NCBI RefSeq assembly: GCF_000385375.1
Contig: NZ_ARVV01000001.1
Location: 2,356,001 to 2,420,000, forward strand
Direction: 5' to 3'
Source of the DNA: Methyloversatilis discipulorum
GTDB taxonomy: Bacteria > Pseudomonadota > Gammaproteobacteria > Burkholderiales > Rhodocyclaceae
Length of the DNA stretch: 64,000 nucleotides
Shown here: positions 26,708 to 35,825 of the stretch, piece after piece
Numbering within the stretch: position 1 is the stretch's first letter
Layout: each line of letters opens with the position of its first letter
Position numbers and translations under genes: made by a program
Notes under the pieces: generated by a model
Told to the model about the DNA's origin: nothing
Database searches by the model: none
The model's input: the letters and a program-made list of their open reading frames with translations, nothing else

Positions 26708-29086
26708 TCACACAACGACTGCAGGTTCTTCGGCGCGCTCGATCGGGCGCTGCTTGCTGCCCACCACGAAGGCGGGGCGGAATACATAGACGATGGCGGG
26801 CATGATGAAGAGCGCGCTGAAGGCGGAGATGAACAGCCAGAGCGCAATCAGCAGCCCCATGTCGGCCTGCAGGCGCAGCGACGAGAAGCTCCACAGGCCC
26901 ACGCTGGTGATCAGTGTCATCGCCGTCACCAGCACGCCACGGCCGGCGCTCGACAGTGCCTTGACGATGGCGCGCTCGACGTTCGGGTTGTGGTGCAGCT
27001 CCTCGCGGATGCCATCGACGATGTAGAAGCTGTAATCCACACCCAGACCGATGCCCAGGGCGACCACCGGCAGCGTGTTGATGTTCATGCCGATGTCGTT
27101 GAACGCCATGTAGCTGAAGGTGATGGTGTTCGACAGCATCACCGGGATCATGAAGAACACCCCGGCCACGGTTGAGCGGTAGGTCACCGTGCAGCAGACA
27201 ACCAGCACCAGCAGTGCGAGCGCGATGGCCTCGATCTGCCCGGCCAGGATGACCTCGTTGACCGCCGCCAGCACGCCGACCAGACCGCCGGCCAGCAGGT
27301 ACTCGGCCTTCTCGATCGGGTTGTTCGCAACGTAGTCCTGCACGCGGGCCACTGCGGTGCGGATGGTTTCGCCCTGGTGGTCGCGGAAGAACAGCGTGAC
27401 CGCACCGTTCTTCGCGTCGGCGTCGGCGTAGCGGTCCATGTCGCCCGGGTCGGAGCCCGACACGAACATATAGGTCAGTTCCGAGTTCTCGCCGGCGTCG
27501 TTGCCCAGTTCGGCGTACATCGGATTGCCTTCGCGCAGCACGCGGCGCACCTGCGGCAGGATGTCGGCCAGCGAAATGCTGCCGCCGACCTCCGGCTGCG
27601 CCTCCATGTAGCGCTGGAAGTTGGCCATGCTCTGCAGCACTTCCGGCTCGCGCAGCGCGCCCTTCTCCTTGCCGGCGACGACGACGAACATCCGGTCGGA
27701 ACCCTGGAACTGACGGTTGATGTCGGTCGCGTCCTGGTTGTAGGACGAATCCGGCCACAGGATGGGCGAACCCGGGTTGGCGTCACCCACCTTCAGGTTG
27801 AAGGCGTACCAGCCGGACCCCAGGAACACCAGCGTGGCCAGACCCAGCACGACGTAGCGCATGCGGGTCGTGACGATGCCGGCGCAGGTGCGCAGGATGC
27901 CGTCGAGCACCGGACGGATGTTGATCGGGTGCACCGGCCCGCGCCCCGGCCTGAAGAAGGACAGCATGACCGGCGTCAGGATGAGTGCGCTGACGAAGAT
28001 GGACATGATCCACACGGTGCCGATGTAGGAAATCTTCTCCAGCATCGGGATCGGCGTCAGCGCCACGACCAGCACACAGCCCGCGTCGCAGACGATGGCC
28101 AGCATGCTGGGCTTGAACAGGTTCTTCGCACTGGCGATCGACGCCGCCGCGGAGGTGCTCGCGCCCTGCGCGATCTCGTCGTCGTAGCGCGAGATCAGCT
28201 GCACCGAGTTCGAGATGGCCTGCGCCGTGATCAGGAAGGCCACGACGATCACCAGCGGATCGAGGTGGAAGCCCATCATCTTGGCCGCACCCAGCGCCCA
28301 GACCGCGCTCACCACGCCGGCCAGCAGCGGCAGCACCGTGCCGTGCCAGGTACGGGTGATCAGCAGCAGGATGATGACCAGCGAGGCGATCGCGCTGAAG
28401 AAGATCTGGATGGTTTCGTCGAGATAGAAGTTCACCCAGCCGTACAGCACCGGTTCGCCGACCACGCGCACCATCACGCCGTCACCGTCGGCCTCCTTGA
28501 CCAGCGCCATGATCTGTTCGAAGGCCTTGCTGTAATTGATGTCACCGTCGAGGAAGTCGGCGGTGATCAGCGTGGCCTTCAGGTCCATCGAAACGTAGGG
28601 ACCGTAGATCAGCGGGTTGTTCAGCACCGCTTCCTTCAGCACCGCCATTTCGGCCGGGCCCTTCGGCAGTTCCGGCCACATGATGGGCCGCGACTCGACG
28701 CCCTCGGTCGAGGCGCGCACCTCCTTGATCTTCTTCGATGCGATCGAAATGATCTGGTAGGTGTCGACGCTGTCGACCTGCTGCAGTCCGACGGTGAGCT
28801 TCTGTACCTTGGACAGCACCGAGGGCTTGAAGATGTCGCCCTCCTTCACCTCGATCATGATGCTGACCATGTTCGAGCCACCGAAGGTGGATTTGAACTG
28901 CTGGTTCACCGCGACGTACGGGTGATTCTTGGGCAGCAGGTCGCTGAACACCGTCTTGACTTCGACGTGGCTCGCCAGCCAGCCCATGATGGCGGTCAGC
29001 ACTGCCACCGCCAGCACCACCCAGGTGCGATTGCGGATCAGCGCTGCGAACGCGTGTTCGACCTTGCTAAAGGTTTCGTTCTTCAC
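26708..29086 (-). CDS. MMPL/RND-superfamily transporter
   Basis: 792 residues; GTG start behind AGGGGGAGAGAGCC. The plan is the HpnN/MMPL one: TM1 (WVVLAVAVLTAIMGWLA), a periplasmic loop of about 200 residues, five more TM segments, a second loop and six TM. The core includes ALGIGLGVDYSFYIVDGIREEL and the equivalent first-half segment LVIVVAFLITAQAISNSVQL. Such proteins export hydrophobic molecules (lipids, hopanoids) with proton drive. In this operon it would work with DUF1302, DUF1329 and the YCF48-like protein; the cargo is not known. Confidence 0.88.
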   Translation of the reverse strand: MKNETFSKVEHAFAALIRNRTWVVLAVAVLTAIMGWLASHVEVKTVFSDLLPKNHPYVAVNQQFKSTFGGSNMVSIMIEVKEGDIFKPSVLSKVQKLTVGLQQVDSVDTYQIISIASKKIKEVRASTEGVESRPIMWPELPKGPAEMAVLKEAVLNNPLIYGPYVSMDLKATLITADFLDGDINYSKAFEQIMALVKEADGDGVMVRVVGEPVLYGWVNFYLDETIQIFFSAIASLVIILLLITRTWHGTVLPLLAGVVSAVWALGAAKMMGFHLDPLVIVVAFLITAQAISNSVQLISRYDDEIAQGASTSAAASIASAKNLFKPSMLAIVCDAGCVLVVALTPIPMLEKISYIGTVWIMSIFVSALILTPVMLSFFRPGRGPVHPINIRPVLDGILRTCAGIVTTRMRYVVLGLATLVFLGSGWYAFNLKVGDANPGSPILWPDSSYNQDATDINRQFQGSDRMFVVVAGKEKGALREPEVLQSMANFQRYMEAQPEVGGSISLADILPQVRRVLREGNPMYAELGNDAGENSELTYMFVSGSDPGDMDRYADADAKNGAVTLFFRDHQGETIRTAVARVQDYVANNPIEKAEYLLAGGLVGVLAAVNEVILAGQIEAIALALLVLVVCCTVTYRSTVAGVFFMIPVMLSNTITFSYMAFNDIGMNINTLPVVALGIGLGVDYSFYIVDGIREELHHNPNVERAIVKALSSAGRGVLVTAMTLITSVGLWSFSSLRLQADMGLLIALWLFISAFSALFIMPAIVYVFRPAFVVGSKQRPIERAEEPAVVV

Positions 29087-29107
29087 GGCTCTCTCCCCCT
29101 GCCTTTC

Positions 29108-30118
29108 TTATCGACCGACGATGGTCAGCTTGCCGCCCTCGAGCACGCCCAGATTGGCGCCCGATACGTAGTAGTGATTGCCCGCGCGCGTAATCTGGGT
29201 GCGCCAGGACACGTCACCTTCCGAGATCCGGCCGAGCTTCCATTCGGAGGCAGTAGCGTCGGAAGTGACCATGACGCCCTTGTCGCCGACGGCGACCCAG
29301 CGGTTCTCGTCCCAGGCGATGTCGAGCAGGTGTTCGCGCGTCAGCGGCGGTACGTCGCGCCAGGTGGCGCCGCCGTCGCTGGTCACCATCAGCGTGCCGG
29401 TCAGTCCCACGGCAACACCGTTCTGGTCGTCGCGGAACTCGACGCCCATCAGGCTCACCTTGTTTTCCAGTTCGTTCTCGGTCCAGGTCGCGCCGCCGTC
29501 GGTGGTACGCATGACGGTGCCGAATTCGCCGACCAGCCAGCCGTTCTGGCCCCGGAAACAGATGTCGTTCCAGGCCCGGTCCTTCTCTTCCATCGCCCGC
29601 GTCCAGGTGGCGCCCTTGTCGTCCGAACGCAGCAGCGACCCGAACTCGCCGACCGCCCAGGCGACGCCGTCGAAGATGTGCACGCGGAACAGCTTGTTGG
29701 GGTTGTCCGACTTCGGCACCTGCGCGGCCTTCCACGAGTTGCCGCCATCGGCGGTAAAGAGGATGACGCCGTGATTGCCGGCAGCGACCGCGTGCTGCGC
29801 GTCCCAGGCGGCGATGCCCTGCAGGTTCTCGTAGGTCGCGGTGTTCTGGCGGTGCCAGGTGCGGCCGCCGTCATCGGTGCGCACGATCTTGCCGCCGGTG
29901 CCTGCGGCCCATGCGACCTGCTCGCTCGGCGCGACGACGCTGAAGAAGTTGTCGCGCCGCTCGACCGCCTTCGGCTCGACCTTGTTGATGACGGCTTCCG
30001 CCTTCACGAAGAAGCCCGCATAGAGCAGGCCACCGATGATGGCGATGGGAAGCGTCGAGGTAATCACATTGACCACGGCGCGTGCGCCGCTGCCAAACCG
30101 CTTGAGCGAATGAAGCAT
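29108..30118 (-). CDS. YCF48/BNR-repeat beta-propeller protein
   Basis: 336 residues. One N-terminal membrane segment (STLPIAIIGGLLYAGFFV) anchors a periplasmic propeller. At least five Asp-box repeats are visible: RTDDGGRTW, FTADGGNSW, RSDDKGATW, RTTDGGATW and VTSDGGATW, spaced about 40-45 residues. The best-known relative, Ycf48/HCF136, is a photosystem II assembly factor, but in heterotrophs homologues sit next to MMPL exporters and probably act as their periplasmic scaffold. AAGGAG precedes ATG 30118. It is the first gene after acxC, with hairpins between. Confidence 0.87.
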   Translation of the reverse strand: MLHSLKRFGSGARAVVNVITSTLPIAIIGGLLYAGFFVKAEAVINKVEPKAVERRDNFFSVVAPSEQVAWAAGTGGKIVRTDDGGRTWHRQNTATYENLQGIAAWDAQHAVAAGNHGVILFTADGGNSWKAAQVPKSDNPNKLFRVHIFDGVAWAVGEFGSLLRSDDKGATWTRAMEEKDRAWNDICFRGQNGWLVGEFGTVMRTTDGGATWTENELENKVSLMGVEFRDDQNGVAVGLTGTLMVTSDGGATWRDVPPLTREHLLDIAWDENRWVAVGDKGVMVTSDATASEWKLGRISEGDVSWRTQITRAGNHYYVSGANLGVLEGGKLTIVGR

Positions 30119-30263
30119 CTCAGTCTCCTTCTGGCGCCGTTCCGTGCTTGTCGCGCGTGACGCTTTTCATGACCTGAAAGGAACGCGGGCGTGAGCTGCC
30201 CCCTGCAGCCGCGCAGGCCGCATGACGCAGTGCCGTTTCCGTGTTCAGGGTGTGTGGCGCTTG

Positions 30264-30346
30264 GCGGCCGGCGGTGACCGGCCGCGTTCGCTGCAACCGG
30301 CCTCCCCCGGCCGGTTTCACCGGGGCACCTTGTGGGCGCCCCGGTG
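30264..30346. promoter_or_regulatory. Three consecutive GC-rich hairpins between acxC and the YCF48 gene
   Basis: GCGGCCGG/CCGGCCGC (30264-30285), AACCGGCC/GGCCGGTT (30295-30316) and CACCGGGGC/GCCCCGGTG (30318-30346) follow each other after the acxC stop. None has a T run, so full termination is unlikely. Such stacks often stabilise the upstream message or cause partial termination, which would give more carboxylase than envelope proteins. Confidence 0.5.
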
Positions 30347-30351
30347 CTGTA

Positions 30352-30855
30352 TCACGACGCCCGTTCGGGCACCGGGAGGCCGACCCACTCCTTGTAGAAG
30401 GCTTCGATGTCCGGCTCGAAGTCGTGGATCACCGGGTACCACGGGGTCGGTGCCTCGACGTCGTGCAGCGTGCCGCAGGTCGGGCAGTAGTACTCGCGGT
30501 ACACCTGCCAGTTGGTATCCGGCGCCATCAGCTTCGGATAGACCTCGGTCATCGCCTCTTCCGTGTCACGCACGTAGATGTGCGCGTGCATCTTCCAGTT
30601 GTCGGTGTAGTCGCAGAACTCGTGACCGCAATCGCACTTGATGACCCACTGCTTCTTCGCGGTCTGCACGATGTACATGTGCGGAGCCAGCGGCAGCACG
30701 ATCTTGTCCTTGAAGGTCACCTTCTTCTGCAGCGCCTCGACGTACTGCTTGAAGCGGCTGTTGTCCTTCGGCATCGACAGCATGCGGAAGGTGGTTTCCC
30801 AGTCCAGCGTGCCCTCGGCCAGGTGAGCGACCTGCTCGTTGGTGTAAGTCGACAT
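30352..30855 (-). CDS. acxC: Acetone carboxylase gamma subunit
   Basis: 167 residues, matching the known gamma subunit of about 168. It has a four-cysteine zinc-type pattern (CDCGHEFC and YYCPTCGTLHDVE). GWETTF-like LDWETTFRML, DNWKMHAHIYVRDTEEAM and DFEPDIEAFYKEWVG are typical of the AcxC/acetophenone-carboxylase gamma family. It is part of the alpha2-beta2-gamma2 enzyme that carboxylates acetone to acetoacetate with ATP. AAGGAGCAATAA precedes ATG 30855; 38 bp separate it from acxB. Confidence 0.94.
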   Translation of the reverse strand: MSTYTNEQVAHLAEGTLDWETTFRMLSMPKDNSRFKQYVEALQKKVTFKDKIVLPLAPHMYIVQTAKKQWVIKCDCGHEFCDYTDNWKMHAHIYVRDTEEAMTEVYPKLMAPDTNWQVYREYYCPTCGTLHDVEAPTPWYPVIHDFEPDIEAFYKEWVGLPVPERAS

Positions 30856-30893
30856 TTATTGCTCCTTGATTCGCGTGATCGGTCTGTTGGAGG

Positions 30894-33218
30894 TCACTCT
30901 TCGACCTGGACGACGGTGGTGACGTCAGGCATCAGCGACAGGTCCATGCGGTGCTTGGAACCGTAGGACGGAACGCCCAGTTCGGTCTCCAGCAGTTGCC
31001 AGTCGGCCGGCAGGCTCCAGAAGTCCTTGAAGTGCTTGGTGAACTTCTCGGACAGCGCGAAGCTGGTGGCGAACATGTGCTGGACGGCCTGCGACGCGTG
31101 CTTGTTGATGATGCGTTCGCGCTCTTCCTTCATCCATTCGCGCACCGGCACCGCACGGGCCAGACGTTCCTTGCGCATCTCGGCGCGACGGGCCTGGGTC
31201 TTTGCCACGTCGATGACATACGCACCCTTGGCGTTCTGGGTGAAGACGGCGCCATACACCTTCTGGGCGTACTCGGGCAGCAGGAACTTCTCGTTCAGAT
31301 CCTTCTCGATCGCCTTCGGCTCGCGGTCGATCGGGTCGCCGAAGCCGGGACCGCCACGCAGGTAGTTCAGGTACAGATCGTGGTTGTCGTAGCAGTCCTC
31401 GGTGGTCATGCACTGCTTGTCGCGCTTGATCCGTGCCGTGGCGTCGATGTTGTGCTCGTAGGTCGGCGAGGTCGGATCGATGTCACCACCCAGCGGCAGG
31501 CTTTCGCCGTTGGCGATGCGACGCTCCAGGCCGGTCTTGTGCGCTTCGAAGCGGTAGCCGGTGGCAGCCGGGTAACCACCCATCATGCCCCAGTCGCTGT
31601 TCATGAAGCCGTTGCCCATGAAGAACATCGTCCAGTCCTGGGCGTTCCACACCATGCGCAGCGTCTCGAAGCCGCAGCCGCCACGGTACTTGCCGTAGCC
31701 GCCGGAGTTGGCCTTCACGTTGCGGCCCATGTAGAGCAGCGGTTCGGCCATTTCCCAGATTTCGATGTCGCCCATGTCGCCTTCCGGATTCCAGATGGCG
31801 GCGGCGTGGTTCAGGCCGTCCTTGACCGCGCATGCACCGGTGCCGCAGCTCGATGCTTCGAAGCTGTTGACCGCGTGGATCTCGCCGTCCTGGTTGATAC
31901 CGCCACCCTGCAGCCAGTTCGAGGTGTTGGCGTTACCGGCGTTCACCTCTTCCAGGTAGCCGCGGCTGAAGTAGGACTGCGACAGGCCGCGCCACAGCGC
32001 CGCCCAGCCGGACACCAGGAAGTGCCATGCGTAGGCGTGGCCGGTGCGGCGGTCGTCCGGGTTGCACCAGGTGCCCTTGGGCAGGTGGAACTCGGTGGCG
32101 AAGTAGGCGCCGTCGTTGATGCGCTGCGTCGGCACCAGCGTCTGGCACATCATCACCCAGATGCCCGAGGTGAATGCCACCTGGTGGGCGTTGAAGGTAT
32201 GCCAGCCCCAGCGGCTCGCACCTTCGAAGTCGAGGCGCCACTTGCCGTCCGGCTTGATCGTCATTTCGCACGGCGAGTGCATGATCGAATCGAGCTTGGC
32301 AAAGGCGGAGGACACCTGCACGTCCTCGTGCTTGTACGGCACATCGACGAAGGACACCTTGCGGTACTTGCCCGGCAGCGTCATCGCCTTGATGCGGCTC
32401 ATCAGGCCGCGACGGCCTTCCTCGATGACCTCGTAGGCGAACTTCTCGTAGGCCTCGATGCCGTCGGCACGGATCACTTCCTCGACCAGTTCGCGGATCA
32501 TGTGGCAGCCGGCGATACGGGTCTTCTCGTCGAGAATCCAGTACTTCGGCGTACGCACCGAGCGCTGCGACTCGTGCAGCCAGTCGCGCAGCGGCGTGTC
32601 ATTCACGCCGGTCTTGCGGCAGGTGATCATGTAGCCGTCGCCGAAGCGCTGCACCTGACCGGTCGACATCGAACCCGGGGTCACGGCGCCGGTGTCGATC
32701 ACGTGCGTCACGCCACCCACCCAGCCGATCAGACGGCCTTCCCAGAAGATCGGGACGATGGTGGCGATGTCGCACGGGTGCACGTTGCCGATCGAGCAGT
32801 CGTTGTTCGTGAACATGTCACCGGGATTGATGCCGGGGTTGGCTTCCCAGTTGTTCTCGATCATGTACTTGATCGCCGCGCCCATCGTGCCGACGTGGAT
32901 GATGATGCCGGTCGAGGTGAGCACGCAGTCGCCGACCGCGTTGTACAGCGTGAAGCACAGTTCGCCTTCCTGCTCGACGATCGGGCTGGCGGCAATCTTC
33001 TTCGCCGTTTCGCGGGCATGCACCAGGCCGCCGCGCAGCTTGGAGAACAGCTTTTCGTAGCCGATCGGGTCGGCGTCGCGCAGCTCAAGCTTCTCCAGGC
33101 CGTTGTAGTGGCCGGACGCCTTGGTCCGTTCGATGATGCCGTCGCGGAACTGCTTCAGCGTCTGGCCGTTCTTCAGGAGATCGGCAAAGCCGGTCTCGTT
33201 GTTGCTCAACATGTTCAT
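30894..33218 (-). CDS. acxB: Acetone carboxylase alpha subunit
   Basis: 774 residues (known alpha subunits about 776). HyuB-like fold, with LRGGLVHARETAKKIAASPIVEQEGELCFTLYN-type N-terminus, MFTNNDCSIGNVHPCDIATIVPIFW, GVTHVIDTGAVTPGSMSTGQ and GGYGKYRGGCGFETLRMVWN. In acetone carboxylase the alpha subunit binds Mn(II) and, with beta, activates acetone and bicarbonate using ATP. GGAGAGACTGA precedes ATG 33218. The gene order acxA-acxB-acxC is the same as in described operons. Confidence 0.95.
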   Translation of the reverse strand: MNMLSNNETGFADLLKNGQTLKQFRDGIIERTKASGHYNGLEKLELRDADPIGYEKLFSKLRGGLVHARETAKKIAASPIVEQEGELCFTLYNAVGDCVLTSTGIIIHVGTMGAAIKYMIENNWEANPGINPGDMFTNNDCSIGNVHPCDIATIVPIFWEGRLIGWVGGVTHVIDTGAVTPGSMSTGQVQRFGDGYMITCRKTGVNDTPLRDWLHESQRSVRTPKYWILDEKTRIAGCHMIRELVEEVIRADGIEAYEKFAYEVIEEGRRGLMSRIKAMTLPGKYRKVSFVDVPYKHEDVQVSSAFAKLDSIMHSPCEMTIKPDGKWRLDFEGASRWGWHTFNAHQVAFTSGIWVMMCQTLVPTQRINDGAYFATEFHLPKGTWCNPDDRRTGHAYAWHFLVSGWAALWRGLSQSYFSRGYLEEVNAGNANTSNWLQGGGINQDGEIHAVNSFEASSCGTGACAVKDGLNHAAAIWNPEGDMGDIEIWEMAEPLLYMGRNVKANSGGYGKYRGGCGFETLRMVWNAQDWTMFFMGNGFMNSDWGMMGGYPAATGYRFEAHKTGLERRIANGESLPLGGDIDPTSPTYEHNIDATARIKRDKQCMTTEDCYDNHDLYLNYLRGGPGFGDPIDREPKAIEKDLNEKFLLPEYAQKVYGAVFTQNAKGAYVIDVAKTQARRAEMRKERLARAVPVREWMKEERERIINKHASQAVQHMFATSFALSEKFTKHFKDFWSLPADWQLLETELGVPSYGSKHRMDLSLMPDVTTVVQVEE

Positions 33219-33301
33219 TCAGTCTCTCCTTTGGAGTTTTTTCCGGATCGCTGTGCTGCCGGCCCCGGATGGGTGCCGACAGCCCTTCAGGAAACCGGCG
33301 C

Positions 33302-35449
33302 TTACTTGACTTCCTTCAGGTGGAACAGGCGGTGCTTGTCGACGAAGGTTTCGAAACCGTCCGGCACGACGAAGGTGGTGGCATCGGATTCGATGATGGC
33401 CGGGCCGACGATGTGGTTGCCCGACTTCAGCGCTTCCATCTTCCAGATCACCGCATCGACCCACTTCTTGTGGCGATAGAACGGACGGGTACCGATGCGC
33501 GCTTCCGGCGGCGGCGTGGGGCCGCAGTCCGGGTCTTCCGGCAGCACCGGCTTCTGCGTCACCACGGTGCCGCGCATGATTGCGCCGGTGGCCGAGAAGC
33601 CCAGTTCGGGCGAACGTGCGGAGCTCGCATAGACGCGGCCGTAGGTGTTCTCGAACGCTTCGACGATCTTGTCCCAGTCGGACGCGGTCGCTGCGGTCGA
33701 CACCGGCGAGATGATCTCCAGGTCGTTCAGCTGACCCATGTACTGCATCTTGTAGCCGGGGATCAGCATCACGTCTTCCGGCTTGAAGCCGTTGATCACG
33801 AACTCCTCGATCACCTTGCCCGCCAGCTCCGTCCAGGCCGCCTGCAGGGTCTGGCATGCGGCCGCCTTGTCGGCGTCGCTGGCCAGCTGGGCGACACCGA
33901 GGTCGACCGACTTGTCGTAGCGATACTCGAAGTCGGCGCAGGCGCAGCCAAAGGCCGAGAAGCCGGCAGCCCAGGCCGGTACGACGACGTCCTTGAAGCC
34001 GACGCCCTCGGTGTAGCCGTAGGTGTGCACCGGGCCGGCACCGCCGTAGGAGAAGCAGGTGAACTCCGCCGGGTTGTAGCCCTTGGCGCTGATGTTGGCG
34101 CGCAGGTACTCGGACAGCGTCAGGTCGAGCAGCTCGATCACGCCGGCCGCTGCGTCCTCCACCGACAGGCCCAGCGGGTCGGCGATCTGCGCCTTGATGT
34201 GGTCACGCGCACGCTGCACGTCGAGCTTGATCGCGCCGCCGAGGAAGTTGTTCGGGTTCAGGTAACCCAGAACGACGTGGCAGTCCGACACCGACACGGT
34301 GTCCAGACCGGACTCCGGCCAGCAGGTGCCGACACGGTAGCCGGCGCTGTCCGGGCCCAGCTTCAGCGACTTCGAGTACGGATCCAGGCGCACGAAGGAG
34401 CCGGCACCGGCGCCGACCGAGTCCATCGCCACCAGCGGCAGCGACAGCACCAGACGAGCCATGTCCGGATCGGACTTGATGGCGAACGAACCCTTGGTGA
34501 TCAGCGCCACGTCGAACGAGGTGCCGCCGATGTCGGAGCAGGCGATGTTCTCGTCACCGAGCGCCTCGCCCAGCAGCTTGGAACCGATCACGCCGCCGAT
34601 CGGGCCGGACACGATGGTGCGGGCCAGTTCCTTGGCCTTCCAGCTGATGGTGCCGCCGTGCGTGGCCATCACGCGCAGGTCGAACTTGCCACCGTGCTTC
34701 TTGAAGCGGTCGCTCACCTTCTTCAGCGTCTCGCGCGACGGTTCCGCGCCGTAGGCTTCGAGAATGGTGGTGTTCATGCGGTGGCTTTCCTTGCGCTGCG
34801 GGTAGTAATCCACCGACGCAAAGACCGGGATATTGACGTTCAGCTTCTTCAGCTCTTCCTTGACGATGTCGCGGGCGCGCTGTTCGCTGGTGCCGTTCTT
34901 GTGCGACTGCAGGAAGCAGATGACGATGGCCTGGGAACCGGCATCGACCAGTTCCTTCACCGCGGTGCGCACTTCCGCTTCGCGCAGCGGGATGACGACC
35001 TTGCCCTGCACGTCGGTACGCTCGGTCACGCCACGGGTACGCGACACCGGAACCAGCGGCTCGTCATAACGGTGCGTGTTCAGGTGGATGCGGTCTTCCA
35101 GCGCGTAACCCAGGTAGCTCTGCAGCGCGCGGCCCATCGAATGCACCTGCTCGAAACCGCGGTTGCAGATGAGGCCGACGTCCAGGCCCTTGCGCATCAG
35201 AACGCGGTTCAGCATCGCGGTACCGGAGTACACGCAGGTCACCAGCTCCGGGTACACGTCATCGACCTCGCGGCCCCAGTGCGCCAGTGCATCGACCGAC
35301 GAGTTGTAGATCGCCAGGGATTCGTCCCCGGGATTGCTCTGTGCCTTGCCGACCACGAAGCGGCCGTCCGCACGGACAAAGAAGGTGTCGGTCATGGTGC
35401 CGCCTGCATCAATCCCCAGCACCTGAACCGACGAGTTATCGATCGTCAT
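33302..35449 (-). CDS. acxA: Acetone carboxylase beta subunit
   Basis: 715 residues (known beta subunits about 717). HyuA-like actin/ASKHA-type nucleotide-binding fold: VLGIDAGGTMTDTFFVRADG at the start, CVYSGTAMLNRVLMRKGLDVGLICNRGF, ATHGGTISWKAKELARTIVSGPIGGV and CSDIGGTSFDVALI. ATG 35449 (MTIDNSSVQ) is chosen over the upstream frame start 35596 because GGAG lies eight bases before it and the length then fits. The sigma-54 promoter at 35550-35565 lies inside the longer frame, which also argues for the shorter start. Confidence 0.95.
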   Translation of the reverse strand: MTIDNSSVQVLGIDAGGTMTDTFFVRADGRFVVGKAQSNPGDESLAIYNSSVDALAHWGREVDDVYPELVTCVYSGTAMLNRVLMRKGLDVGLICNRGFEQVHSMGRALQSYLGYALEDRIHLNTHRYDEPLVPVSRTRGVTERTDVQGKVVIPLREAEVRTAVKELVDAGSQAIVICFLQSHKNGTSEQRARDIVKEELKKLNVNIPVFASVDYYPQRKESHRMNTTILEAYGAEPSRETLKKVSDRFKKHGGKFDLRVMATHGGTISWKAKELARTIVSGPIGGVIGSKLLGEALGDENIACSDIGGTSFDVALITKGSFAIKSDPDMARLVLSLPLVAMDSVGAGAGSFVRLDPYSKSLKLGPDSAGYRVGTCWPESGLDTVSVSDCHVVLGYLNPNNFLGGAIKLDVQRARDHIKAQIADPLGLSVEDAAAGVIELLDLTLSEYLRANISAKGYNPAEFTCFSYGGAGPVHTYGYTEGVGFKDVVVPAWAAGFSAFGCACADFEYRYDKSVDLGVAQLASDADKAAACQTLQAAWTELAGKVIEEFVINGFKPEDVMLIPGYKMQYMGQLNDLEIISPVSTAATASDWDKIVEAFENTYGRVYASSARSPELGFSATGAIMRGTVVTQKPVLPEDPDCGPTPPPEARIGTRPFYRHKKWVDAVIWKMEALKSGNHIVGPAIIESDATTFVVPDGFETFVDKHRLFHLKEVK

Positions 35450-35549
35450 CTCCACGTCTCCATTTGAATAGTCCAACTGCTCTTCGCCTCCGACCCCCGT
35501 GGGCCGGTGTTTCCTGATCGATCTGGCCGCGATCGAACGAAGCTCAAAG

Positions 35550-35565
35550 TGCAAGGACGGTGCCA
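35550..35565 (-). promoter_or_regulatory. Sigma-54 (-24/-12) promoter of acxABC
   Basis: The minus strand reads TGGCACCGTCCTTGCA, differing from the TGGCACG-N4-TTGCA consensus at one position and with correct GG-N10-GC spacing. Transcription should begin about 12 bases beyond, giving an acxA leader of around 90 bases. A sigma-54 activator gene lies 16 kb away in the same island. Confidence 0.88.
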
Positions 35566-35657
35566 GTGCGGATTCCGGCACGCCGCAATCTCGCAAGCAA
35601 TTGATTTATCGACGGTTAATTTTCCCGGTCTAACGGGGGACAACAGGCCGACGGGCA

Positions 35658-35772
35658 TCGGACGGATGGAATTCGGACGGCATCGTATGAGGCGACCGTA
35701 GTGCGATCGGACAGTCCGGAAACCCGCGTCGGACGGTCGTTTCGGACGGTTTTGACATGCTGCGTCGCAGCA
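35658..35772. promoter_or_regulatory. Putative activator-binding cluster upstream of the acxA promoter
   Basis: TCGGACGG occurs four times in the same orientation: 35658-35665, 35673-35680, 35729-35736 and 35742-35749. A related dyad CGGAC-A-GTCCG lies at 35708-35718, and a perfect palindrome TGCTGCG-T-CGCAGCA at 35758-35772. The cluster begins 92 bp upstream of the -24 box, the expected place for a sigma-54 enhancer. It shares TCGGACG with the cluster before the thiolase promoter. Confidence 0.55.
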
Positions 35773-35825
35773 ACTTGCAGACGGCGCCAACACGGCAGCT
35801 CGCGCGGCGTGGCTGAGCAAGGATG

